DNA of 32,293 nucleotides from assembly GCF_024509555.1 (NCBI RefSeq), contig NZ_JAMWEL010000024.1, positions 1-32,293 on the forward strand, written 5' to 3'. Both the position numbers and the translations under genes were made by a program. The stretch is from Streptococcus suis (GTDB lineage: Bacteria; Bacillota; Bacilli; Lactobacillales; Streptococcaceae). Under the pieces are notes generated by a model that was not told the DNA's origin, did not search any database, and saw nothing but the letters and a program-made list of their open reading frames with translations. Below, piece after piece: positions 21,046 to 30,535 of the stretch (position 1 is its first letter; each line of letters opens with the position of its first letter).

Positions 21046-22199
21046 TATTTTTCCCTCATTTCTTTAAAAGCTAGGAATCGCATCCTAGAATTTTCTGCAT
21101 TAAAAATAGTTCCGACACCGATTTCATCTTCTGGTTTCAAATACTCTACCCAGAGAATGCCGGCTTGGGAGAGATACAAGACACTGTCATCATATTGGTA
21201 GGCAAGCTGCTTGTCCAGATTGTAGAGATAGGGCTGCATACGACCGTACTCAGCATTTCGATTGGTTCCAATGTAGGATAGATAGCCTTGATGACAGCTA
21301 ATCACTTCTGCATGATTTGTCTCCAATATCTCCTCACTGTTCTCACCAATTCCTTTTTCAAAAACAACTTTACCATCCAGTTGCTTCATCAAAATCAACT
21401 CATTTCCATAGGCAGATAGACCGTTGTAAAATGCATCCCTGCCTTGGGTTGTTGCCAAGATACTTTTTTCAGTTGTCGGCAGATGATAGCGTACCAATTC
21501 GGTTTTTAACTGCACATTATCCAAGAGCAGATAGTACAAATCATCACCTAGCACAAGCGGATAGCCACTATTTCTCTCCTCCAAAATACTCATTTCCTGC
21601 TTAGTCAGATCGTACCTAAGGATAGGATAATTCCCTTTCCCATCACTAGTCACAAGGAAAATATCCTTCTCCCACCGCTCAATAAATGTATAGTGTAGAG
21701 GAGGAACCTCTGGAATGGTAATGAGTTCCCTTATGCTGTCTGTTTCCTTGGTCCAAAGATAGTATTTGGAAACTTGATTTTCATAATGGTATTCATGAAA
21801 AACGGTCAGTTCCTTGTCTGCATAATAGGTTCCAAAAGTGACAGGGCTATGCTGGAAATCAACAGATTGCAAGGTCTTGTATTCCTTTGAAGCCGTATCC
21901 AGATAAATCAAGGAACTCTTGCCATTTTTCTCATCCATATGATAACCATAGACAAGCCCATCATCTCCAAAAAAAGTCGGTACAAAGGTATAGTCTGTAG
22001 GATAGTCAAGAGTCGTCGAAGCATCCAACAGTTCGGAGGCAGGTACTTCCTTAAATTGACCTGGAACTAGCTTTTTTGACGGCAAGGTTTGTACTTCACT
22101 TTTCTGAGAAATTTCTATCTCCTGTTCTTTTTGGGTACAGGCGGTTGAAAGTTGTAAGGTCAAAAAAGCTAATGATAACCATACAAATCCCTTTCTCAT
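21045..22199 (-). CDS. Lipoprotein with probable beta-propeller fold
   Basis: This 384-residue lipoprotein has a signal peptide ending in LSTA-C21, with the positive N-terminus MRKGF, so it should be lipid-anchored to the outer face of the membrane. The mature part is rich in repeated beta-strand pairs with short turns (for example PLVLGDDLYYLLLDN, GNELILMKQLDGKVVF, IFLVTSDGKGNYPILRYDL). This suggests a six- or seven-bladed propeller such as seen in sensor or binding proteins. I do not recognise a family. It is the first gene of a two-gene operon with the C39-like peptidase, divergent from Rgg. Binding site AAGGAGGAAAG. Confidence 0.75.
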   Translation of the reverse strand: MRKGFVWLSLAFLTLQLSTACTQKEQEIEISQKSEVQTLPSKKLVPGQFKEVPASELLDASTTLDYPTDYTFVPTFFGDDGLVYGYHMDEKNGKSSLIYLDTASKEYKTLQSVDFQHSPVTFGTYYADKELTVFHEYHYENQVSKYYLWTKETDSIRELITIPEVPPLHYTFIERWEKDIFLVTSDGKGNYPILRYDLTKQEMSILEERNSGYPLVLGDDLYYLLLDNVQLKTELVRYHLPTTEKSILATTQGRDAFYNGLSAYGNELILMKQLDGKVVFEKGIGENSEEILETNHAEVISCHQGYLSYIGTNRNAEYGRMQPYLYNLDKQLAYQYDDSVLYLSQAGILWVEYLKPEDEIGVGTIFNAENSRMRFLAFKEMREK

Positions 22200-22229
22200 T
22201 CTTTCCTCCTTCCTAACAAAATGCTTTCC

Positions 22230-22253
22230 TTAAAGGTAAATCATTTCTATCAT
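22230..22253 (-). CDS. Possible 7-residue leader peptide ahead of the lipoprotein gene
   Basis: Within the leader, AAAGGAGG is followed after 12 bases by ATG and the frame MIEMIYL, ending 30 bases before the lipoprotein start. The ATG and the codons after it form one arm of the inverted repeat 22244-22252 / 22288-22296. It may be a translated leader that couples ribosome position to expression, or be accidental. Confidence 0.2.
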   Translation of the reverse strand: MIEMIYL

Positions 22254-22296
22254 TCGATTAATTTTCCTCCTTTCTGCTTAATATTCTTGATAGAAA
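22244..22296. repeat. Inverted repeat between Rgg and lipoprotein genes
   Basis: TTTCTATCA (22244-22252) and TGATAGAAA (22288-22296) are perfect 9-bp inverted copies with 35 bases between. They lie within the lipoprotein mRNA leader and upstream of the rgg -35. It could be a regulator site on DNA or a stem-loop in the lipoprotein leader that would hold the AAAGGAGG of the small ORF in its loop. Confidence 0.55.
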
Positions 22297-22298
22297 CA

Positions 22299-22327
22299 TT
22301 GTTATTTTATTGATATTATTATATACT
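22299..22327. promoter_or_regulatory. Overlapping divergent promoters of rgg and the lipoprotein operon
   Basis: For rgg: TTGTTA (22299-22304), 17 bases, TATACT (22322-22327). On the minus strand a TATAAT -10 occupies 22318-22323, so the two -10 elements overlap by two bases and RNA polymerase could not sit on both at once. The minus-strand -35 is weak, which fits a promoter needing an activator. Confidence 0.65.
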
Positions 22328-22387
22328 ATTTTTATCGATTTAGTTCATTTTGATGCACAGATGCACATTATTTTAAAGGAGGCTGTC

Positions 22388-23236
22388 ATGCGGTGGGATT
22401 ACGGTAGTGTTTACAAGGAAATTCGGAGGAACAAGCACCTTACTCAGGAGGAAATTTGTGGCAACTATATCAATCGCTCTACTTTAACTCGGTTTGAAAA
22501 CAACCAAACCATCCCCAGTTACGAACTTATGCGGTTCTTACTCAAGCAAGTTGATATGACCTTTGAGGAATTTGAATACCTTTGCAACTACTACCAACCC
22601 AGCGAACGCCAACAATTGCTCTATGATATTGATAATCTAAAAACTCCTAGCACCCCACAATTGGAAGAACTCATCCAACGTTGTAAGAATCACTTGAAAA
22701 AAGAACCTGATGATGTTCCGATTAAGCGACAAGGCCTTATATTAGAAACGATTGTATTCGCTAGAAAAAATACAAATATTGAAACTGCTACTGACAATCC
22801 TGCTCAACTACTCTGGTCACAAGTTATCAATAATGATAACTGGTACTATAATGACATTATAATAGTTGGTAGTATCCTACATATTTTGCCTTTCAGCACA
22901 TTTGAAAATATTTCTGAAGTACTATTTGAAAGACTACAGAAGTACCATGACTTCAAACGAATAAAACCTACCATTCTTTCACACTACCAATTCCTTAGCT
23001 ATTTTTTCTTAGAATGGAAAAGAATTGACAAGGCTATCGGTTTCATCCACAAACTTATCACCCTAGCCAAGCAAGAAAAACGCTACGACCAGCTTGCCCG
23101 TGGCTATGTTTACCTAGGGATAGCGGAGAAGAAACAGGAATTGATTGACAAGGGACTTCAAATACTAGAATTGACCGAGGAACAGCGAATATTAAATATT
23201 CTTAAATCCTTTATTAAAGAACTACAAACTGACTGA
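22388..23236 (+). CDS. Rgg/GadR/MutR-family regulator
   Basis: The 282-residue protein has an N-terminal HTH (YKEIRRNKHLTQEEICGNYINRSTLTRFENNQTIPSYELMRFLLKQVDMTFEEF). An all-helical tetratricopeptide-like C-terminal domain follows, of the Rgg kind that binds short peptide pheromones. The frame opens at 22310, but MRWDYGSVYKEI at 22388 follows AAAGGAGG, so I start there. The promoter overlaps that of the divergent lipoprotein-peptidase operon, which is its likely target. No classical short hydrophobic peptide gene is visible, so its inducer is unknown. Confidence 0.9.
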   Translation: MRWDYGSVYKEIRRNKHLTQEEICGNYINRSTLTRFENNQTIPSYELMRFLLKQVDMTFEEFEYLCNYYQPSERQQLLYDIDNLKTPSTPQLEELIQRCKNHLKKEPDDVPIKRQGLILETIVFARKNTNIETATDNPAQLLWSQVINNDNWYYNDIIIVGSILHILPFSTFENISEVLFERLQKYHDFKRIKPTILSHYQFLSYFFLEWKRIDKAIGFIHKLITLAKQEKRYDQLARGYVYLGIAEKKQELIDKGLQILELTEEQRILNILKSFIKELQTD

Positions 23237-23263
23237 AAATTTCGCTTACTTGTTTCTCCATAA

Positions 23264-23313
23264 AAAAAGATTGAAGAAAACTATTCCATCCGGAAATTCT
23301 CTTCAATCTTTTT
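23264..23313. terminator. Bidirectional terminator between rgg and capA
   Basis: AAAAAGATTGAAGA (23264-23277) pairs with TCTTCAATCTTTTT (23300-23313), with poly-T on both strands. Confidence 0.8.
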
Positions 23314-23325
23314 ATTCATTTCTGC

Positions 23326-24603
23326 CTACCAGTTTACATTCATAAACTCATTCATTTCCTGATAGGCTGTTTCAATCCTTGTCTGCGTTGCTTCATCCAG
23401 ACTACCGTAGTGTTTTCCGCCTTGGATAAAGTCTTCTAAGATAAGGGTTTGATAGGTAAATAATTCAAATCCGTCTGGGGAATAGGTTCCTTTCGAAACC
23501 TTGCTCACCCAAGTCGGATGTGCCTTAACAGTCTGGATACGGGTAACTCCGTCTTTTTTCTCCACGGTCACGTCCATCAAGACACCCCGCTCTGTCCACT
23601 GGTAATTGTTGACACCAGCCATGGTTTCCATCCGTTGGTTCGAAATAAAATTCCCCATTGAATAGATGATTAATTTCTTCTCTCCGTCTTTTTCAATCGT
23701 TTCTGAAGGTTCTGCTACGTGGGGATGACCACCAAAGACCAAGTCTGCACCCCAATCAACCATTTGATGGTAGAGAGTAACCTGCTCCTCTGTTGGTTCC
23801 AATTGATATTCCACACCTGTCTGAGGCATGACAATGGTAATATCTGCCTCTTTTTCAGCTTTTTCAATCTCTTCTTGCATTTTTTGACGGTTGAAATCAG
23901 ATAAGTAGCCATCGTATTCTTCTTGGGTTAAGGCCCCCTCCAAACCATTAAAACCATAAGAATAAGCTAAAATTGCGATTTTTATCCCATTTACTTCTCG
24001 GATATAGATAGGAGCTGTCGCCCGATTCCCCTCCGCATAGACTCCGACCGCGTCAACATTGACATCCTTAAAAGCTGCCACAGTTGAAATCAAACCAGAT
24101 AACTGAGAATCCAAAATATGATTATGAGCCAAGTCAACGACATCATATCCGACTGAAGAGATAGTTTGGGCTACTTGAGCTGGTGCATTGAACAAGGGAT
24201 AACCAGCCAAAGGAAAGTCTGGCGAAATAGTTCCCTCGAAGTCAGCAATGGCTAAATCAGCCTGCTCAATCCAGGGCTTCACATAGGTAAAGTTTTCCGT
24301 GAAATCATAGGAACCGTCCGGCTGAAGGGCACTCATGTAGAGCAAGTCGTGATAAAGCAAGTCTCCATGTGCCATAATCCGAGCAGTGGTCGGTTTTTCC
24401 TCTTCACTTTTGGAAAAAAATGTGCCAAATACAGACTGACTATTCTCGCTACTGGTGTTTTTAGTGATTACAGGCATGAAATAATCATGTGCTAAAATTA
24501 AAACCAATAAACTACAAGCTAGCCAACAAATAAATAAGAAATACCGCTTGTTCCTATTTCTTGTCATTTTTTTCTTACGAGTAGTGATCACTTTCTTAGC
24601 CAT
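23326..24603 (-). CDS. capA: CapA-family metallophosphatase-like envelope protein
   Basis: This 425-residue protein has one N-terminal membrane helix (FLFICWLACSLLVLILAHDYF) and an external CapA/YwtB domain. Family motifs are seen in order: MAHGDLLYHDLLY, DLAIADFEGTI, VVDLAHNHILDSQLSGL, PQTGVEYQLEPTEEQV with ADLVFGGHPHVAEP, and YSMGNFISNQ. Bacillus CapA/PgsA takes part in poly-gamma-glutamate export and anchoring. Streptococcal versions stand alone, as here, and have unclear roles at the surface. The frame starts five codons earlier at 24618 after AGGGGAAG. I prefer the ATG at 24603 after GAGAGG, but both are possible. Confidence 0.88.
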   Translation of the reverse strand: MAKKVITTRKKKMTRNRNKRYFLFICWLACSLLVLILAHDYFMPVITKNTSSENSQSVFGTFFSKSEEEKPTTARIMAHGDLLYHDLLYMSALQPDGSYDFTENFTYVKPWIEQADLAIADFEGTISPDFPLAGYPLFNAPAQVAQTISSVGYDVVDLAHNHILDSQLSGLISTVAAFKDVNVDAVGVYAEGNRATAPIYIREVNGIKIAILAYSYGFNGLEGALTQEEYDGYLSDFNRQKMQEEIEKAEKEADITIVMPQTGVEYQLEPTEEQVTLYHQMVDWGADLVFGGHPHVAEPSETIEKDGEKKLIIYSMGNFISNQRMETMAGVNNYQWTERGVLMDVTVEKKDGVTRIQTVKAHPTWVSKVSKGTYSPDGFELFTYQTLILEDFIQGGKHYGSLDEATQTRIETAYQEMNEFMNVNW

Positions 24604-24618
24604 TACGAGACCTCTCAT

Positions 24619-24964
24619 CTATTTCTTCCCCTATATTATACAAAAAGACACCTCAGAAATCAATGTTCTACAGAAATAATATATACATATATCATCGATT
24701 GTTGATGTAAAATATTTGAAACAGTCATTTCGTTTTCCTTTGATCACTTCGACGAACTAGTAAACATTGCTTCCTTATTTTCAACTCCCACCTATCCTCA
24801 TTTAAATTTTCTTTAAAACATCGTCACTTTCGGTTTACTGTACTCGAGTACAGCCCGCACCTCAGTTCCTTGTATGAAAGCTAATTCACTCGATGATTTA
24901 TCCCTATTAGTTGATGCAATTCCCAAAAGGAAACGAAAGGACTAGAGGCGAAACCGGCTCATCC
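24619..24964. other. Intergenic stretch with no supported gene
   Basis: Between the capA and pyrD starts and stops there are about 350 AT-rich bases with no convincing gene on either strand. A plus-strand frame entering pyrD (from 24911) is antisense to pyrD and rejected. A perfect 16-bp palindrome CTGTACTCGAGTACAG lies at 24838-24853, and the upstream part should hold the capA promoter, of which TATTATA-like sequence near 24636 is the only trace. Confidence 0.6.
24838..24853. repeat. 16-bp palindrome CTGTACTCGAGTACAG
   Basis: A perfect two-fold symmetric sequence with no loop lies about 110 bases beyond the pyrD stop. It may be a protein-binding site or part of a decayed intergenic repeat. 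Confidence 0.6.
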
Positions 24965-25900
24965 TTAATCGATATAGTGCAACTTTCCACGGAAATCTTC
25001 TATGGTCTCATACCCCTTTTCTTCCATAATAGCCCGCAGTTCAGCAGTAATTCGTTCGAAAGCGCCAAGCCCTTCCTTTTGAAGTGTGGTTCCGATTTGG
25101 ACCATACTAGCGCCGCAAAGGATATGTTCGAAGGCATCACGCCCCGTCAAAACGCCACCAGTGCCCACAATTTGAATATCCGGATTCAAACGCTGATAAA
25201 AGGCATGGACATTGGCCAAGGCAGTCGGTTTGATATATTCACCACCAATACCACCAAAACCATTCTTGGGCTTGATAACTACTTGCTCATCTTCAATGTA
25301 CAAGCCATTCCCAATAGAGTTGACACAGTTGACAAACTTGAGCGGGAATTGATTGAAGATAGCAGCTGCCTGGTCAAAATGAACAATGTCAAAGTAAGGT
25401 GGCAATTTGATACCCAGAGGCTTAGTGAAATAGCTGAAAACTTCTCTTAAAATTGTTTCTGTCGTTTCGAAATCATAGGCAATCTGCGGCTTACCTGGTA
25501 CATTTGGACAGGATAAATTTAGCTCAATTAAGCCATTAAAGTCACTGGCTTCCACCCTTCTCAAAATCTCATGCGTTTCATCAGGCGACATGCCTACCAA
25601 GGACAAAACAAAGGTTCTATTTGGTTCAGTTTCCTGTAATTCCAGTAGGTAATCCAGATAGTAAGACAAGCCCTGATTTGGCAAACCCATAGAATTAATA
25701 GAGCCTAGTGGCACATTCTGATAACGCGGTTCGGGATTGCCTGCTCGGTAGTCCAAGGTTGCTGTTTTGGTCACAAAGGTCCCCGCCACAGAATCCTTGA
25801 CAGCTTCCAATTCCTCCTTAGTCATACACCAGACTCCCGCTGCGTTCATTAAACAGTTGTCAAATTCAAATCCACCTAGTGTCGTTGCTGTTGAAACCAT
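24965..25900 (-). CDS. pyrDA: Dihydroorotate dehydrogenase, class 1A
   Basis: The 311-residue flavoprotein oxidises dihydroorotate to orotate in pyrimidine synthesis using fumarate, in the cytoplasm. Class 1A is shown by the N-terminus [21 protein letters not shown], the catalytic loop [14 protein letters not shown] with Cys131, the FMN region [10 protein letters not shown] and [15 protein letters not shown], and the single-gene form without a PyrK partner. The size matches the Lactococcus PyrDA. An extended -10 TGATATAAT lies just upstream (25928-25936, minus strand). No terminator is seen after it. Confidence 0.96.
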   Translation of the reverse strand: MVSTATTLGGFEFDNCLMNAAGVWCMTKEELEAVKDSVAGTFVTKTATLDYRAGNPEPRYQNVPLGSINSMGLPNQGLSYYLDYLLELQETEPNRTFVLSLVGMSPDETHEILRRVEASDFNGLIELNLSCPNVPGKPQIAYDFETTETILREVFSYFTKPLGIKLPPYFDIVHFDQAAAIFNQFPLKFVNCVNSIGNGLYIEDEQVVIKPKNGFGGIGGEYIKPTALANVHAFYQRLNPDIQIVGTGGVLTGRDAFEHILCGASMVQIGTTLQKEGLGAFERITAELRAIMEEKGYETIEDFRGKLHYID

Positions 25901-25927
25901 ATTCTACTCCTTTTGCTTGTTTGCATG

Positions 25928-25936
25928 ATTATATCA
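25928..25936 (-). promoter_or_regulatory. Extended -10 of pyrDA
   Basis: The minus strand reads TGATATAAT about 28 bases before the ATG. Confidence 0.55.
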
Positions 25937-26005
25937 TATATTCATGGGTTGCCATATTGATTGCTGTTAATGTTCGGAATTGCAAATTTTTAACTTGAAA
26001 TCTCA

Positions 26006-26041
26006 AAACAGTCTTCCTACTTCAAAGTAGGAAGACTGTTT
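26006..26041. terminator. Terminator of the LPXTG protein gene
   Basis: A 17-bp perfect stem AAACAGTCTTCCTACTT (26006-26022) / AAGTAGGAAGACTGTTT (26025-26041), with T on both sides. On the minus strand it ends the surface-protein gene 15 bases after its stop codon. Confidence 0.85.
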
Positions 26042-26055
26042 ATTATCTCTGTAAT

Positions 26056-28839
26056 TTATCCTTGTGTACGTTTTCTCACTCCTGCAAGACCGAGTCCCCC
26101 TAACGCAACTCCAATACCCATCAAGATAATACTATTTTCTGCGCCTGTATTTGGCAATGTCTTGGCCTGTTCTACACGCGAGTATGTATCTTTCTTGTTA
26201 ACAGTGACTACACTTGTTTGTGGTTTGGATACCATGGGTGAAACGCCACCTTTCTTCTCATCAACCACAGCTTTACCGTCAACAATTGTTACATCTTGAC
26301 CTTTAGCAATTGCGTCTTTAACAACAGCAATTTCAATAGCTGGTTTTTCGTGATTAAGCAGTCCATCTTTTGGTATTGCAATAACTGTTCCATCAGGAAG
26401 GGTAGCAATGACATTGTCTTTTGCTTTTTCTTCAAGGTCTCTAAGTATTACTTGAGCGGCTTCATACCGAGCTTTGAGGTCCTGGTAGATTGACTGTTTA
26501 GTGTCACGTTCAGCTTGCAAAGTTTCTAAGATTTTGGTTTCATTCTCTAGTTTTGCCTTCGTTTCTTCAAGATTCTGCTGTGCTCTAGTATAAGCAAGCT
26601 GTGCATTCTTAAGCTTTTCTTGTGCATGTTGTAAATCTAGCAATTCTTGTTCAGTACTTTGAACAGCCTGCTTGGCTTGCTCAAGATCTGACTGAGCTAG
26701 TTTTAGATTTTCCAATGCCTTATTAAGAATCCCTTCAAGGCGTTCAAGTTGGACTTCCTCTTTCGCTTGATTGTCTTTTGCCGCTTTCAATTCAGATTGT
26801 TGAAGTGCGAGCTCCGCCTGAGCAGCATCTAAACTTGCCTTTTTCTCTTTGATATCTGCTTCCAAGGTCACGACATTTGCATTTGCTTGATCAAGAATTT
26901 TTTGACTTTCCTCCAGGATAGATTGAACCTTATTGAGTTCTGCTTGTGCAACCACAGTTTGAACAGCTACAGATTGAGCTTTAGCAAGTGTTTCATTAGC
27001 CACTTTATCATTCTTTAAAGCAGTATCGTAATCTTTTTGAGCCTGTTCTAAACGGAGATTTGCTTGGTCAACTTGAAGTTTTACCTCATCTCTTACTCTG
27101 AGAGTATCTTGATAAACCTTTGTAATTTTTTCCTTATTATATGGGTTATCAATAGATACTGTATCGAAAGTAGAATCAGAGGTTAAATTATGTGTACCGA
27201 CTGTAATAAAATGAACTCCCGCTTTCCCATTCACCTTGGTAAAGTCAATACCAAGATATACTACATCGTCGTACTTTTCTACATATCCTTGACCAGATAC
27301 ATAATCAGTTGACTTATCGGTTAAGCCAGCAATTGATCGGGCATGCAACCATTCTCTACCATTAAACATGAAACTAACAACAGCATGGTGTACAGCACGT
27401 TTTAACGTTTGTTTGGTTACTTTTTCACGTCCACTAATTGAAATAAATCCGTCAGAGTCATAGTCTCTATCGTAGAAGTACGTTCCCGACCAATTTTCAT
27501 GATAATTACCAACTGGATAATTTTTATCGGTCAATCCATATTCGACAGCAGTAGACCAAATTGAATCTTCATCATGACTACTATTCCAAGTATCCCAATT
27601 TTTAGAAATAGATTTATCAGTTGACTTATCTACGAAATCAACTGATGAGGACGTCACAGTTGTCAGCGGAGTACCGAAAATTGTTCTAATTTGATTTAAC
27701 AGATAGGAAGCATAATGCGAAAGCTCTGTTTGCAAATCTTTCGGAAGATTATTCACATCATATTCTGTAGTATTATCATCGTTAAGGTTAATACTATACT
27801 TCAAGTTTGCTTCAACATTCGCTTGATTGGCTGCTTTCAATCGAGTTTTCGCATCCTCATTCCATTCATCCCACTTCTCTCTCTCAGACAAAATACTATA
27901 TGGGTTATTCACAAAATCTTTTAGAGCTTGTACGTAATCAGGAGTTACTACAAAATGTTGAAGTCCGTTATAGTCGTTTTCAGCTTTTTCAAAAGTAAGT
28001 TGCTTGTCTGCTAATTCAGCTTTAACTGTAGCATTATATGAGTTTGCTGTCGACAATTCTGTTGTCTTATTAGACAGTGTTTTAGCCGCTTTATCTGCCA
28101 CTCTTTGAGCATCATCAATCGCTTCTTGGCGTTTTTTATCGGCTTCATGAGCAGCTTCTAATTTTGACTGAGCTTCATCTACCTTCGCCTTATCTTTATT
28201 AACAATATCTTGAGCTTTTGCTTGCGCATCATAAATTGCTTGAGCACCAGTACCATCTAAAATAGCTTGGGCATTATCAACGTTTTGCTGCGCTGCATCA
28301 ACATCAGCCTGCTCTTTAGAGGTCGCTTGCTTAGCAGCCTCAACAACTTTTTCTTGAGCCACTACATCTGCTTGTGCTTGTTTTACAGACTCAGTCGCAG
28401 GTTGAATAGCCTCTTCTTTGGTTGTTAGGACTGTAGTAGCACTTACTACTGCTTCTTCAGCTTTTTGAATGTTTTCAGGAGTTGCTTGGGCCGCCTTCTC
28501 TTCTGCTGAAGTTAGCTGCTCTTTAGCCTGTGAATGAATTTGTTCCGCACTCTCATATGCTTCTGTTGCCGTTGCCACAGCTGACTGTTGTGCATCTACC
28601 GCAGTTTGAGCTTGATTAGCAGCTTCTTGAGCCACATAGACATCATTCGCAGTCGTTTCAGTTGGTTCATTAATTAGTGTAGAAGCAACCTGCTGAAGCG
28701 TCTTATTTTCAACTGTCAACTCATCTGTGCCTGTATTCAATACTTGATTCGTTTCAGCTGATACAGTAGAAGCCCCGGCAGTTGCAAGAGTGACAGCAGT
28801 TCCAGCTACAAGTGTTCTAACGATATATTTCTTCTTCAT
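26056..28839 (-). CDS. LPXTG-anchored surface protein, SEC10/PgrA-type
   Basis: This 927-residue protein has a signal peptide (MKKKYIVRTLVAGTAVTLATAGASTVSA, cleaved about residue 29). An Ala/Gln/Glu-rich coiled coil spans about 60-330. A globular domain at about 360-550 begins LSHYASYLLNQIRTIFGTPLTTV and includes KRAVHHAVVSFMFNGREWLHARSIAGL. This resembles the SEC10/PgrA surface-exclusion domain (CAP-related). A second coiled coil spans about 570-840, followed by the sorting signal L895-P-N-T-G with hydrophobic tail and RKRTQG. It would be fixed to peptidoglycan by sortase A. Such domains in Enterococcus plasmids lower conjugal uptake; here the gene is chromosomal, with no conjugation genes in view. 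The domain name is my judgement from pattern, not a search result. Confidence 0.85.
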   Translation of the reverse strand: MKKKYIVRTLVAGTAVTLATAGASTVSAETNQVLNTGTDELTVENKTLQQVASTLINEPTETTANDVYVAQEAANQAQTAVDAQQSAVATATEAYESAEQIHSQAKEQLTSAEEKAAQATPENIQKAEEAVVSATTVLTTKEEAIQPATESVKQAQADVVAQEKVVEAAKQATSKEQADVDAAQQNVDNAQAILDGTGAQAIYDAQAKAQDIVNKDKAKVDEAQSKLEAAHEADKKRQEAIDDAQRVADKAAKTLSNKTTELSTANSYNATVKAELADKQLTFEKAENDYNGLQHFVVTPDYVQALKDFVNNPYSILSEREKWDEWNEDAKTRLKAANQANVEANLKYSINLNDDNTTEYDVNNLPKDLQTELSHYASYLLNQIRTIFGTPLTTVTSSSVDFVDKSTDKSISKNWDTWNSSHDEDSIWSTAVEYGLTDKNYPVGNYHENWSGTYFYDRDYDSDGFISISGREKVTKQTLKRAVHHAVVSFMFNGREWLHARSIAGLTDKSTDYVSGQGYVEKYDDVVYLGIDFTKVNGKAGVHFITVGTHNLTSDSTFDTVSIDNPYNKEKITKVYQDTLRVRDEVKLQVDQANLRLEQAQKDYDTALKNDKVANETLAKAQSVAVQTVVAQAELNKVQSILEESQKILDQANANVVTLEADIKEKKASLDAAQAELALQQSELKAAKDNQAKEEVQLERLEGILNKALENLKLAQSDLEQAKQAVQSTEQELLDLQHAQEKLKNAQLAYTRAQQNLEETKAKLENETKILETLQAERDTKQSIYQDLKARYEAAQVILRDLEEKAKDNVIATLPDGTVIAIPKDGLLNHEKPAIEIAVVKDAIAKGQDVTIVDGKAVVDEKKGGVSPMVSKPQTSVVTVNKKDTYSRVEQAKTLPNTGAENSIILMGIGVALGGLGLAGVRKRTQG

Positions 28840-28881
28840 ATTTTCCCCCTGAAATAGCTTATTTGCAAGATCTTAGTAAAA

Positions 28882-28934
28882 TGTAAACCTTACACAAATA
28901 TAATATCATTTTATGTAAGCATAGTCAACTATGC
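28882..28934 (-). promoter_or_regulatory. Promoter and two inverted repeats of the LPXTG protein gene
   Basis: On the minus strand, TTGACT (28923-28928), 17 bases, TATTAT (28900-28905) form a good promoter. A perfect palindrome GCATAGT-CA-ACTATGC (28919-28934) covers the -35. TGTAA-ACC-TTACA (28882-28894) lies close after the start of transcription. Both are likely regulator sites. Confidence 0.65.
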
Positions 28935-28987
28935 AACTCTGTTTTAGCTCAATTTAATATCAATTTTTTCTATTTCGCATTTTTTAC

Positions 28988-29016
28988 TTTACAAGAAAAA
29001 AATCGAGTGCTATAAT
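28988..29016 (+). promoter_or_regulatory. gdhA promoter
   Basis: TTTACA (28988-28993), 17 bases, extended -10 TGCTATAAT (TATAAT at 29011-29016). Predicted start of transcription near 29023. Confidence 0.75.
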
Positions 29017-29030
29017 AATTATCAGATACA

Positions 29031-29051
29031 TTAAATTGTCAGACAATTTAA
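29031..29051 (+). promoter_or_regulatory. CodY-box-like palindrome in the gdhA leader
   Basis: A perfect palindrome, with 10-base arms TTAAATTGTC and GACAATTTAA around a central A, lies about eight bases after the start of transcription. Its inner 15 bases AATTGTCAGACAATT match the CodY consensus AATTTTCWGAAAATT at 13 positions. gdhA is a known CodY target in streptococci, from memory. Confidence 0.7.
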
Positions 29052-29054
29052 TAA

Positions 29055-30425
<1,371 letters not shown>

Positions 30426-30460
30426 GATTCTGCTCTAAGCTATTTTTTAGGTATATAAAC

Positions 30461-30505
30461 ATAACTCCCCAAATTGACGTGCCAATTTGAGGGTTATTTT
30501 TTTGA
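30461..30505 (+). terminator. gdhA terminator
   Basis: ATAACTCCCCAAATTG pairs with CAATTTGAGGGTTAT (one bulge) and is followed by seven T. Confidence 0.8.
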
Positions 30506-30535
30506 TTTCCTACAATAGACTAGATATTTCATAAA

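Noticed and set aside
22221..22313. Plus-strand 30-codon ORF upstream of rgg, considered as a short hydrophobic pheromone
   Set aside because: No ribosome binding site, and the composition does not match known SHP peptides (no acidic residue followed by an aliphatic run and Gly-Gly at the end).
24911..25450. Plus-strand frame of 179 codons
   Set aside because: It lies almost wholly opposite pyrDA, whose product is unmistakable; a shadow frame.
29031..29051. GlnR box at gdhA
   Set aside because: The palindrome spacing does not fit TGTNA-N7-TNACA; CodY fits better.
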